Assembly (NCBI GenBank): GCA_930633525.1
Contig: CAKNFP010000001.1
Location: forward strand, 4,029,501-4,093,500
Direction of reading: 5' to 3'
Source of the DNA: Hyphomicrobiales bacterium
GTDB taxonomy: Bacteria > Pseudomonadota > Alphaproteobacteria > Rhizobiales > Beijerinckiaceae
Length of the DNA: 64,000 nucleotides
Each line of letters begins with the position of its first letter. Positions within the stretch are counted from its first letter, which is position 1. The position numbers and the translations under genes were made by a program. This document shows positions 1 to 8,122 of this stretch, piece after piece. The notes beneath the pieces are model-generated. The model ran no database searches. It saw only the letters and a program-made list of their open reading frames with translations, and was not told where the DNA came from.

Positions 1-1
1 G

Positions 2-553
2 CCGCGCTGGCTATCCTACATTCTGGGGCCCGGTCGCCTTGCCGAGGACTATGTGCAAGCCCATGCCCGCCGCGTCGAGGAGGTGATGACGCGCGAGGTC
101 GCGACCGTCGCGCCAGACGCGAGTCTCGAAGACGTCGTGGCTCTGATGGAAAGCAAGAGTGTCAAGCGCATCCCGGTCGCGCGCGACGGACGGCTCGTCG
201 GCATCATCACCCGCGCCGATCTTCTCAAGGCACTGAACGTGGCACTGCTTCGCCGGCCGGAACCCGCCCGTGGGGACGCGGCGATTCAGGAAGCGATCAT
301 GGCCGAGATCGCCAAGCAGCGCTGGGCGCCGGTCAATGGTGTCGATATCTTCGTCCGTGACGGGGTCGTGCATCTCGTCGGCGTCATCGTCACCGATGAA
401 GTGCGTTACGCCTTGAAGGTGCTGGCCGAGGGCATCCCCGGCACCAAGGCGGTGAAGGACCACCTGACCTATGTCGAGCCCGTCTCCGGCATGTTCATCG
501 AAGCCCCCGACGGCCCGGCGCCGGAAGAATTCACGGGCGGAGCGAAGGATTAG
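2..553 (+). CDS. CBS-BON domain protein, 3' part (5' end outside window)
   Basis: The reading frame is open from the first bases of the window, so this is the C-terminal part of a larger protein; GTG 53 is internal. The visible part carries the second CBS repeat (about residues 20-75, with the VKRIPVARDGRLVGIITRADLL core) and then a BON domain (about residues 85-150, with DGVVHLVGVIVTDE). Alphaproteobacterial CBS-CBS-BON proteins run about 230-250 residues, so roughly 60 residues are missing. CBS pairs usually bind adenosyl ligands and BON domains associate with membranes; the partner of this protein is unknown. Confidence 0.85.
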   Translation, partial: PRWLSYILGPGRLAEDYVQAHARRVEEVMTREVATVAPDASLEDVVALMESKSVKRIPVARDGRLVGIITRADLLKALNVALLRRPEPARGDAAIQEAIMAEIAKQRWAPVNGVDIFVRDGVVHLVGVIVTDEVRYALKVLAEGIPGTKAVKDHLTYVEPVSGMFIEAPDGPAPEEFTGGAKD

Positions 554-588
554 ACGAGCAGCATGGGGAACAAGGCCCGGCTCGCTTT

Positions 589-762
589 CCCCTCATCCTG
601 TCCTTCTCCCCGCCGGGGAGAAGGGACGCCAATAATCATCCGTTGCTGACGCACTGAAGCGCCTCGCGTCCCCTCGCCGCTCCCCAAAGCCGTCGCCATC
701 GCCCCGCAGGCAGATCGCTGGCGTTCCCTCTCCCGTCTGGGAGAGGGACAGGGTGAGGGAAC
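589..762. repeat. pair of inverted palindromic intergenic repeats
   Basis: Two related hairpin-forming units lie head to head between convergent genes. The left unit (589-626) contains CCCTCATCCTGTCC followed by a CTTCTCCCC/GGGGAGAAG stem. The right unit (723-762) contains CCCTCTCCC/GGGAGAGGG followed by GGACAGGGTGAGGG, the near-complement of the left arm. This matches the style of small palindromic repeats common between rhizobial genes. It could also act as a bidirectional terminator for the flanking convergent genes. Confidence 0.6.
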
Positions 763-807
763 GTCTCCGGAGCGAGCTTCCCAGCCGGGGAGAGAAAAGC
801 GGGCCCC

Positions 808-2301
808 CTACACTTCCTCGATATAGCGGCGGCGCAGATGCGCCTTGAAGACGCTCGCGTCGAGCGGCCGGCCGGTCGCGTGGGTCAACAGATCGTTCGT
901 CTCATAAAACGATCCGTAGATATGGATGTTCGAGCGCAACCAGTTGACCAGCGGAACGAAGTCACCGCGGCCGATAGCCGGCAAAACATCTGGATTGGCC
1001 TGGCAAGCCGCGTCGAAGAGCTGGGCGGCCGTCATGGCGCCGAGCGTGTAGGTGGGGAAATAGCCCCAGCCGCCGCTCGGCCAATGCACGTCCTGGAGGC
1101 AGCCCAGCCTGTCGCTCGGCGGTGTCACGCCAAGCAGATCGTGCATGCCCGCGTTCCAGGCCATCGGCAGTTCCGCGAGCGGCATCGCATCCGCGATCAG
1201 CGCCTTCTCGAGCCGGTAGCGCAGGATGACATGGGCGGGATAGGTGATCTCGTCCGCATCGACGCGGATGAAGCCGCGCTCCACATGCGTATAGCGACGC
1301 CACAGGGCGTCTGCCTCCCAGGCCGGGCCGCTGCCGCCCATGGCCTTGCGCATCACCGGTGCCGCGAAGCGAAGGAATTCGCGACTGCGGCAGGCTTGCA
1401 TCTCCATGAGCAGTGATTGGCTCTCGTGGATGCTCATGCCGCGCGCGACGCTGACGGGCTGGCCAAGTTCGGCCTGGGGGCGCCCCTGCTCGTAGAGGGC
1501 ATGACCCGTCTCGTGGATCACCCCCATCAGGGCGCTTGTGAAATCGTCCTCGTCATAGCGCGTCGTGATGCGTACGTCGTTGTCCGCCCCGCCGCAGAAC
1601 GGGTGGGTCGAGACATCGAGCCGCCCACGCTCGAAATCATAGCCGAGCACCTCCATCATCTGCATGCCGAGCGCGCGCTGCGCGGCGACCGGGAACGGCC
1701 CCGCCAGCGGCGGATCGGCAGGCCGACGCGCCTGCACCTCCAGCACCTCGGCGGTAAGCCCGGGCAGGAAGTCAGCCAGATCATCGAACAACGCATCGAT
1801 AGCCGTGGAATGCCCGCCGGGCTCATAGTCGTTCAGCAGGGCATCATAGGCCGAGAGGCCGAGCTTCGCGCCCTTGGCCTCGCCGATGGCACGCTGCAGG
1901 TTGAGCACTTCGGAAAGGTTCGGCAGCAGCGCCTTGAAATTGGAATCAGCGCGCGCCTGACGCCAGGTCATCTCGCAGGCCGAGATGGCCTTGCTGGACG
2001 CCTCGACGAGATCCGGCGGCACCGCGGTCTCCACCGTCCAGACCCGGCGGATTTCGCGCAGATTGGCTTTTTCCCAGGCACCCAGGGCCGTATCCGCCGC
2101 CGCCCCCTCCAGCCAGTCGCCGATGCGCGGATCGATCATCATGCCATGGCGCAGCACATGCAGCAGCGCCATGCTCTCGGCGCGCGTGGCTGCCGCGCCG
2201 CGCGGCATCATGGTGTCGTTGTCCCATTGCAGGATCCCGACCGCGTTAGCCAGCGCCGCGACACGGCCGAAATGGGCGGATAGCTCGGAATAGGCGGTCA
2301 T
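808..2301 (-). CDS. carboxypeptidase Taq, M32 metallopeptidase
   Basis: A 497-residue protein of normal length for the M32 carboxypeptidase family, which removes C-terminal residues from peptides in the cytoplasm using one zinc or cobalt ion. The metal-binding HETGH motif is at about residues 263-267, with the family motifs HPFCGG (about 233), DVRITTRYD (about 242) and IHESQS (about 293, supplying the third ligand). No signal peptide is seen. It lies 71 bp downstream of the Pot-like ATPase gene on the same strand and may be its last co-transcribed gene, which would fit a peptide- or amine-scavenging role (inference). Confidence 0.93.
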   Translation of the reverse strand: MTAYSELSAHFGRVAALANAVGILQWDNDTMMPRGAAATRAESMALLHVLRHGMMIDPRIGDWLEGAAADTALGAWEKANLREIRRVWTVETAVPPDLVEASSKAISACEMTWRQARADSNFKALLPNLSEVLNLQRAIGEAKGAKLGLSAYDALLNDYEPGGHSTAIDALFDDLADFLPGLTAEVLEVQARRPADPPLAGPFPVAAQRALGMQMMEVLGYDFERGRLDVSTHPFCGGADNDVRITTRYDEDDFTSALMGVIHETGHALYEQGRPQAELGQPVSVARGMSIHESQSLLMEMQACRSREFLRFAAPVMRKAMGGSGPAWEADALWRRYTHVERGFIRVDADEITYPAHVILRYRLEKALIADAMPLAELPMAWNAGMHDLLGVTPPSDRLGCLQDVHWPSGGWGYFPTYTLGAMTAAQLFDAACQANPDVLPAIGRGDFVPLVNWLRSNIHIYGSFYETNDLLTHATGRPLDASVFKAHLRRRYIEEV

Positions 2302-2372
2302 GGAGCGGTCTCCCGAAACAGGTTCCCGCCGTGAATATCAGGATCCTCAGGGCTTGTCGTCTGCCCGCGTGG

Positions 2373-3437
2373 TTAGCCGCCGACCACCTGCACATTGGCC
2401 GGATTCCAGCGGATGCCATAATGCCCGCCCGCTTCGTAGCCCGCGGCGACCCGGCTCGGCACCCGCACACGCAGGGCCTGCTCGCCCGCCTTGCCGATGA
2501 GTAGCAGGCTGTCGCCGTAGTTCACGACATCGGCGACCTCAAGGCGGTTGGCGGTCACGGAAGCCCCCTCCCCGTCCGCCACCACCTCGAAGATCTCCGG
2601 CCGCATGAGCAGCAGCGCCTGCGAGCCGGCCGGCAGGTCCGTCGCCGCCGTAGCGACCGGGCCGAAGCCGGGGACTTCGATGACTCCGCCCTTGCCGGCG
2701 GTTCCTTCCAGAAGATTGCTGTCGCCCACGAAGGACGCGACGAAGCGCGTGCGCGGCTTGAAATAGACCTCCGTCGGGGTGCCCAGATGTTCGATGCGCC
2801 CGGCATTGAACACGGCGATGCGGTCCGACATCGTCATCGCCTCGGTCTGGTCATGCGTCACATAGATCATGGTCACGCCGAGCTCCTTGTGGATGCGCTT
2901 CAGCTCCACCTGCATGTGCTCACGCAGGTTCTTGTCGAGCGCGCCCAGGGGCTCATCGAGCAGAATGAGGCCCGGCTCGAAGACCAGGGCGCGCGCCAGC
3001 GCCACGCGCTGCTGCTGGCCGCCGGAAAGCTCCGCGGGATAGCGATCGCCGAAGCTGCTCAGCCCCACCATGGCGAGCGCCTTGTCGACGCGCTGGCGCA
3101 TCTCGTCCTTCGCCACATGGCGGATGCGCAAGGGATAGCCGACATTGCCGCGCACCGTCATATGCGGAAACAGCGCATAGTTCTGGAAGACCATGCCGAT
3201 GTTGCGGTCATAGGGCGGCACCTGCTCGATGGCGCGGCCGTCGAGCTTGATCTCCCCCGCGGTCGGCTGCTCGAAGCCCGCGATCATCATCAAAGTCGTC
3301 GTCTTTCCGGAGCCGGACGGCCCCAGAAACGAAACGAATTCGCCCGCTTCAATCTGGAGATCGATATGGTCGACGGCATTGGTGCGCCGATCATAGGACT
3401 TGACGAGATCTGTCAGGATCAGGGAGCGGGGCTGCAT
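2373..3437 (-). CDS. ABC transporter ATPase, PotA-like (system 1)
   Basis: A 354-residue ATPase of the spermidine/putrescine-type (CUT1/POPT) importers. The Walker A GPSGSGKT is at residues 39-46, the Q-loop region near NYALFPHM, the signature [15 protein letters not shown] near residue 137, and Walker B LILLDEP near 158. A C-terminal TOBE-like regulatory domain fills about residues 280-350. It is the last gene of a set substrate-binding protein, permease, permease, ATPase, all on the minus strand with short spacing. The substrate is probably a polyamine or small organic cation or acid; the sequence does not decide. Confidence 0.93.
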   Translation of the reverse strand: MQPRSLILTDLVKSYDRRTNAVDHIDLQIEAGEFVSFLGPSGSGKTTTLMMIAGFEQPTAGEIKLDGRAIEQVPPYDRNIGMVFQNYALFPHMTVRGNVGYPLRIRHVAKDEMRQRVDKALAMVGLSSFGDRYPAELSGGQQQRVALARALVFEPGLILLDEPLGALDKNLREHMQVELKRIHKELGVTMIYVTHDQTEAMTMSDRIAVFNAGRIEHLGTPTEVYFKPRTRFVASFVGDSNLLEGTAGKGGVIEVPGFGPVATAATDLPAGSQALLLMRPEIFEVVADGEGASVTANRLEVADVVNYGDSLLLIGKAGEQALRVRVPSRVAAGYEAGGHYGIRWNPANVQVVGG

Positions 3438-3481
3438 GAATTCTTCTCGGAGGAATAGGACAATGACGAATTGCGCTCGAT

Positions 3482-4282
3482 CTACCGCGCGGCTACGGCG
3501 CGCTTGCCGCGCACCGCACGCAAGACGGCCGGCACCGCGACCGCGATGAGCACGGCGGTGAAGAGGACGGAGGACGCGGCCGACAGCACCGGATCGGCCT
3601 GCATGAGGAACGAGTTGAACATCTGCCGGGGCAGCGTCGTGGTATCGCGGCCGGAAATGAACAGCGCGATCACCGTCTCATCGAAGGAGTGGATGAAGAC
3701 GAAGAGCCCGGCGATAAGGAACGCGGGCTTCAGGACCGGCAAGGTGATGAGCCGGAAGGTGGTCAGCGGCCGCGAGCCGAGATTGGCAGCGGCCCGCTCC
3801 AGATTGCGGTCGAAGGTTTTCAGCGCCGCCGTCAGGATGAGGATCGCCACCGGCATCGACAGGCAGGTATGGGCGAGGATGAGGCCGGTATAGCTCTGCA
3901 CCAGCCGCAGCGCGCCGAAATAGCTGTAATAGGCCAGCGCCATGACGATGTGAGGCACCACGAGCGGCATCATCAGCACAAGGTTGAGCAGCGTCTTGCC
4001 GCGGAAATCATGGCGCACGAGCGCAAAGGCCGCCGGCGCGGCCAGCACCAGCGTCAGCACCGTGGTGCCAAGCCCGATGACGATGGAATTGAACAGCGGC
4101 AGCGTCCAGTTCCGGTCCGTGAAGAAGCGCTCATAGTAGCCGAGCCAGTATCCGGGCGGCGGGAATTCGAGCGACGGCGCCGTCGAGAACGACATGGGGA
4201 TGACGACGAACATCGGCGCCGCAATGAAGAGCGCGATCAGAACCGCGAGCAGCTTCACCGGAAGGGTGTTTTCCGAATACAT
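3482..4282 (-). CDS. ABC transporter permease, PotC-like (system 1)
   Basis: A 266-residue inner-membrane permease with about six hydrophobic segments; the first is near residues 9-30. The cytoplasmic EAA-type loop, which contacts the ATPase, reads ERAAANLGSRPLTTF followed by LPVLKP. It starts 2 bp after the stop codon of the PotB-like permease (4285-5136), as expected for a heterodimeric BC permease. Length and motifs fit PotC/YdcV-type proteins. The basic C-terminus (RGKRAVAAR) is cytoplasmic. Confidence 0.92.
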   Translation of the reverse strand: MYSENTLPVKLLAVLIALFIAAPMFVVIPMSFSTAPSLEFPPPGYWLGYYERFFTDRNWTLPLFNSIVIGLGTTVLTLVLAAPAAFALVRHDFRGKTLLNLVLMMPLVVPHIVMALAYYSYFGALRLVQSYTGLILAHTCLSMPVAILILTAALKTFDRNLERAAANLGSRPLTTFRLITLPVLKPAFLIAGLFVFIHSFDETVIALFISGRDTTTLPRQMFNSFLMQADPVLSAASSVLFTAVLIAVAVPAVLRAVRGKRAVAAR

Positions 4283-4284
4283 CG

Positions 4285-5136
4285 CTATCTCCAGAGCTTG
4301 TCGAGGCCGAAGAAGCGGCTGTAGAGCGCGAAGAGGCCGAGCGTCGCGACAAGAAGAACGATCGCCATCGCCGAGGCCCCGCCGAAATTCAGCATCTGCT
4401 CGATCTCGTCACCGATGCGCCCGGCGATCATCTTGTCGCGCGGGCTGCCGAGCAGAACCGGTGTCACATAGAAGCCGAGACAGGTGATGAAGACCAGCAC
4501 CGAGCCGTTGGCGATGCCCGGCAGGCTGAGAGGCAGATAAATCGAGGTGAAGGCCTTGAAGGGCTTGGCGCCGAGCCCCGCGGCGGCGCGCATGTAGGTG
4601 CCATCGATACGCCGCATGACCGCATAGAGCGTGAGGATCATGAATGGCATCAGGAGATGCGTCATGGCGAAGGTCGAGGCGAAGGTCGTGAACAGGATCT
4701 GCGGCGGCGGCGACCAGCCGAGCATGACGAGAGCAGCCGTGATGGGCCCCTTGACGCCGAGGATCACCATCCACGCATAGGTGCGGACCAGAAAGCTCGT
4801 CCAGAAGCTCAGGGTGACGACAAGCAACAGGATGGAGCCGAGCGCCCCGCCGTAACGCGCCGCCACATAGGCGACGGGATAGGCGAAGATGAGGGAGGTG
4901 AGCGTGACGATCGCCGCCGTCTTGAACGTATTCAGGAGGACGCCGACATCGAAGGACGATGCGAAGAACGCGGTATAGTTGCCGAACCCCGTATCCGGCT
5001 CGGTAAAGCTCATCCAGGCCACGTTGAAAAGCGGCACGAGAAAGAAGACAAGCAGAAAGAGCGCGGCTGGCAAATAAAGCACAGCCGGCCCTCTCAACAA
5101 GCGCGAGACGCTCGACCCCATAAACCTATTCCTCAA
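4285..5136 (-). CDS. ABC transporter permease, PotB-like (system 1)
   Basis: A 283-residue inner-membrane permease that pairs with the 3482-4282 product. A first strong membrane segment (LYLPAALFLLVFFLVPLF) follows a short basic N-terminus, and five further segments follow. The EAA-type loop is seen in MRAAAGLGAKPFKAF with LPLSLPG. It lies 125 bp downstream of the substrate-binding protein gene on the same strand. Substrate specificity cannot be inferred from a permease of this class. Confidence 0.92.
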   Translation of the reverse strand: MRNRFMGSSVSRLLRGPAVLYLPAALFLLVFFLVPLFNVAWMSFTEPDTGFGNYTAFFASSFDVGVLLNTFKTAAIVTLTSLIFAYPVAYVAARYGGALGSILLLVVTLSFWTSFLVRTYAWMVILGVKGPITAALVMLGWSPPPQILFTTFASTFAMTHLLMPFMILTLYAVMRRIDGTYMRAAAGLGAKPFKAFTSIYLPLSLPGIANGSVLVFITCLGFYVTPVLLGSPRDKMIAGRIGDEIEQMLNFGGASAMAIVLLVATLGLFALYSRFFGLDKLWR

Positions 5137-5261
5137 GCATCGCGTATACCGAGCAGGCAGAGCCTGCTTCGTCGCAGCAACCGCTGCGCATTCTCATATC
5201 CCGGCCACCATCGAGGACGGCCGGGACGAATTTCATCACTCGAAGCAGCGTCCAAAGGCCG

Positions 5262-6365
5262 TCAGCTCGCGATCCACTGGTCGAAACGCTTCGAGAACTC
5301 ATCGATCTGCGGCAGCATCTTCTCAGGATCGAGGACGATCGAATTCTTGAAATTTTCAGGCCATGTCGGCAACTGCTTGGCCTTGTCCTCCGGGATATAC
5401 TTGAAAGCCTCCGGATTCATCGGACCATAGTCGTTCTTCACGGCGAACTTGGCAAGCGGCTCCGGCTGCACGGCGTAGTTCACGAAGCGCCAGGCATTCT
5501 CGGAGCGCGGCGTGCCCTTGGCGACGGCCCAATAGGCCACATCGACCACGGCCTGGTTCCAGCTCACGGTGATTGGGGCCTTGGCCTCGACAAGGCGCTG
5601 CACCTGCGTGTTCCACATGCCGATGGCATCGACCTCGCCGTCGCGCAGCAACTGCTGGGATTGCGGCCCTTGCGACCACCACACGCGGATATACGGCTTG
5701 ATCTTGTCGAGCGACTTGAAGGCCCGGTCGAGATCCATCGGGAACAGCTTGTCGGGCGCGACGCCATCGGCGAGGAGCGCGATGGGGATGACACGGCCGG
5801 CATAGCGCTGCAGGCAGCGCGAACCCGGGAATTTCTGGACGTCCCAGAAATCGGCCCAGCTCTGCAGCCCGGGGGCGGGAAACTTCTCATTGCGGAAGGC
5901 CATGACATTGCCGAAAGCGTGGGAGGCCACGCCGTCGAGCACCACGGCACCCGGCCACAGCTTCGCCGGATCGAGGATCGACTTTTCCGGCGCGGCGATC
6001 AGCTTGGCCTGATTGGCGCGCCCGAGTTCGGCAACCCCCAGCGTCGTGACATCGAATTCGTAGACGCCGGTGCGCACCTGCGCCGCGAGCTTGGCGAAGG
6101 ACACGGGCGCGACGGTGCGGATCTCGATGCCGGTATCGCGCGTGAAGGGCGTAAACAGCGCCTCTTTCGCCGATTCTTCCCAGGCGCCGCCCCATGTATT
6201 CACATAGAGCACCTTTTCGTCCGCCATCGCCCGGCGCACGGTCGGCATGGACAACGCCGCACCGGCTGCGGCCGTTGCCAGGAACGAACGACGCGAAACC
6301 TTGCCTGCTGCAGTCGATACAGTCCGCTCAGGAGAGCAGACACCGCGGATATCTGACTTTGTCAT
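5262..6365 (-). CDS. extracellular substrate-binding protein, PotD-like, Tat-type signal
   Basis: A 367-residue periplasmic solute-binding protein of the PotD/PotF class (SBP_bac family), the receptor for the importer encoded at 2373-5136. The N-terminus has a twin-arginine signal (SRRSFLATAAAGAAL, about residues 24-38) followed by a cleavage region, so export of the folded protein by Tat is likely. The mature part starts with VLYVNTWGGAWEES, the usual first strand of this family. It heads the transporter genes and lies 36 bp after the dipeptidase homologue stop. Ligand unknown. Confidence 0.92.
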   Translation of the reverse strand: MTKSDIRGVCSPERTVSTAAGKVSRRSFLATAAAGAALSMPTVRRAMADEKVLYVNTWGGAWEESAKEALFTPFTRDTGIEIRTVAPVSFAKLAAQVRTGVYEFDVTTLGVAELGRANQAKLIAAPEKSILDPAKLWPGAVVLDGVASHAFGNVMAFRNEKFPAPGLQSWADFWDVQKFPGSRCLQRYAGRVIPIALLADGVAPDKLFPMDLDRAFKSLDKIKPYIRVWWSQGPQSQQLLRDGEVDAIGMWNTQVQRLVEAKAPITVSWNQAVVDVAYWAVAKGTPRSENAWRFVNYAVQPEPLAKFAVKNDYGPMNPEAFKYIPEDKAKQLPTWPENFKNSIVLDPEKMLPQIDEFSKRFDQWIAS

Positions 6366-6401
6366 TATTCTCTCCCCATCTGTTCCAAAAATTTCCGGAT
6401 G

Positions 6402-7367
6402 TTATCCAAAAACCTCTTCATAGAGGCGCAGCCAGTTGCCTCCCATGATCTTGGCGATACCTTCCTCATCGAAGCCGACACGGCGCAAACCGCCCTCGAC
6501 ACTGTTCAACGACCCGATATTGACAAGCCAGTCCGGCTTCGCGACCTTGCCCGGCACGGCGGCCGAACCCGCGCCATACTGCACGCCGCGAGTCCAGCGG
6601 CCCTTGCGCATCCAGTCCAGATGGTTCGGGCCCGTCTTGTGGCTGTAGTCTGTGCCGAGGCCGACATGGTCGATGCCGGCGATCTCGACGGTTCGCGCCA
6701 CCATCTCGCACCAGGTATCCACGGTGACGCAGGCATCGGCGGGCGTGATGTTGCGATAGGCTGCGCAGCCGATGACGCCGCCCGTCTGGGACAGGGCCTT
6801 CAGGACCGGATCCGTTTTGTTCCGCTTGTGCGGAAACAATGAATCGGCATTGGCATGGGTGATCGCCACCGGCTTCTGCGAGTATTCGATGGTGTCGAGG
6901 GTTGTCCTGTCACCCACATGCGAGCAATCGATGACGATGCCGGTGCGGTTCATCTCGCGCACGACTTCCCGGCCGAAACGGGCAAGCCCGCTGTCGCGCT
7001 CCTCGTAGCAGCTGCCGCCGAGTTCGTTCTGGTTGTTGTAGATGAGTTGGAGCACGCGCACGCCAAGATCGGCGAACAGCTCGACATAGGCGATGCGGTC
7101 CTCGAGCAAGTTGGTGTTCTGGTAGCCGAGCAGGACGCCGACCTTGCCCTCGCGCTCGGCGGCCCGGATGTCCTCGGCCTTGCGTACGATCTTGATGAGT
7201 TCCGGATACTCACGCTCCCGGTCGCGCCAGCGGCCGAGTTCATCGAGGGATTCGAGCGTGCCCTCCCAGAACCCGAGCGTGGGGGTGACGCAGGTGAAAC
7301 CGCCCGCCTTCAATTCCTCGAAGACGTCCCGGTCGAAATTTCCGCATTGCAATGCGTCGATGAGCAT
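6402..7367 (-). CDS. M19 (membrane dipeptidase-like) family protein
   Basis: A 321-residue cytoplasmic protein of the renal-dipeptidase (peptidase M19) superfamily. Recognisable blocks are VLQLIYNNQNELGGSCYE, FGREVVREMNRTGIVIDCSH, KPVAITHANAD and GLGTDYSH. The usual N-terminal HxD zinc motif is absent: the equivalent start is MLIDALQCGNFDRD. The bridging-glutamate motif is replaced by LGYQNTN. It therefore belongs to a divergent subgroup and may be a hydrolase with altered metal site. It is 2 bp downstream of the unrecognised gene 7370-8122 and 36 bp upstream of the binding-protein gene, so it is probably co-transcribed with the importer. Confidence 0.85.
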   Translation of the reverse strand: MLIDALQCGNFDRDVFEELKAGGFTCVTPTLGFWEGTLESLDELGRWRDREREYPELIKIVRKAEDIRAAEREGKVGVLLGYQNTNLLEDRIAYVELFADLGVRVLQLIYNNQNELGGSCYEERDSGLARFGREVVREMNRTGIVIDCSHVGDRTTLDTIEYSQKPVAITHANADSLFPHKRNKTDPVLKALSQTGGVIGCAAYRNITPADACVTVDTWCEMVARTVEIAGIDHVGLGTDYSHKTGPNHLDWMRKGRWTRGVQYGAGSAAVPGKVAKPDWLVNIGSLNSVEGGLRRVGFDEEGIAKIMGGNWLRLYEEVFG

Positions 7368-7369
7368 GG

Positions 7370-8122
7370 TCAGGCCCCTTGCTTGGCGATGGGCGTGGCT
7401 GAAGGCGTGTGGGCCGTGGCCGCCGGGCTGACGAGCAAGCTGAAATCCGTCTCGTCGTCGTCCTGACGGCCGACGATGCGTCCATCCTCCTCGACCCGGA
7501 TGGGCCCGGCATGGCGCCGCGACTCCACGGTGTCAGCGGCGAGCGCCTCGTTGGCGCGATGGAAGAGCCGCCACCAGAGATCCCGCGCGACCGGCAGTCC
7601 TTCGCGCCGGATGCGCTGCAGGGGATCCGGCTCATCAGCCGATGCGGGCCGCAGGACGATGCGGATGCCCGCCTGTCCTTCACCATGGCTGAGTTCGGTC
7701 GTGAAACCGTGCCGGCGGGCGATGGCTGCCACCACGCCGAGCTCGACCGGCTCCGCCACATTGAGGACGCGCGCCACCGCCGTCTCCGGGCCTGGCGCTG
7801 CCGCGGCACGCGCTTCGGCGACAAGAAGGTCGACGACGGCTTCCGCCACCACCCAGGCGTGCTGGCCGGCACCATCGATCGTCAAGGGCGCTTCGCTGGT
7901 CAGCCTGACCTCGGCGGGGGCCGCACCGCGCAGCAGCTCCAGCTGGGCCGACACGGCCGGAAAGCCGCCGAGCCCGAGGGCGGCCGAATAGAGGGCGCAG
8001 TCGCGCAGCGAGGGGACTAGGCCCTCGTCGATCCGGACGACCTGCATGAGGCGTTCCAGGACCATGCGGCTTTCCCGCAGGCTGGCGCGCATCGGCGTGG
8101 ATGGGGCGTTCGCTGAACTCAC
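7370..8122 (-). CDS. conserved unknown protein, 250 residues
   Basis: I do not recognise this family. The 250-residue protein has no signal peptide or membrane segment. It looks like a soluble alpha/beta protein with an Ala/Val-rich centre (AVARVLNVAEPVELGVVAAIARRHG) and a motif LYSAALGLGGF near residue 44. Its start overlaps the stop of the larger unknown gene at 8119-9849 by 4 bp, and its stop is 2 bp from the dipeptidase homologue, so translation is probably coupled through all three. The pair may form a two-subunit enzyme or carrier linked to the transported substrate (inference only). Confidence 0.75.
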   Translation of the reverse strand: MSSANAPSTPMRASLRESRMVLERLMQVVRIDEGLVPSLRDCALYSAALGLGGFPAVSAQLELLRGAAPAEVRLTSEAPLTIDGAGQHAWVVAEAVVDLLVAEARAAAAPGPETAVARVLNVAEPVELGVVAAIARRHGFTTELSHGEGQAGIRIVLRPASADEPDPLQRIRREGLPVARDLWWRLFHRANEALAADTVESRRHAGPIRVEEDGRIVGRQDDDETDFSLLVSPAATAHTPSATPIAKQGA

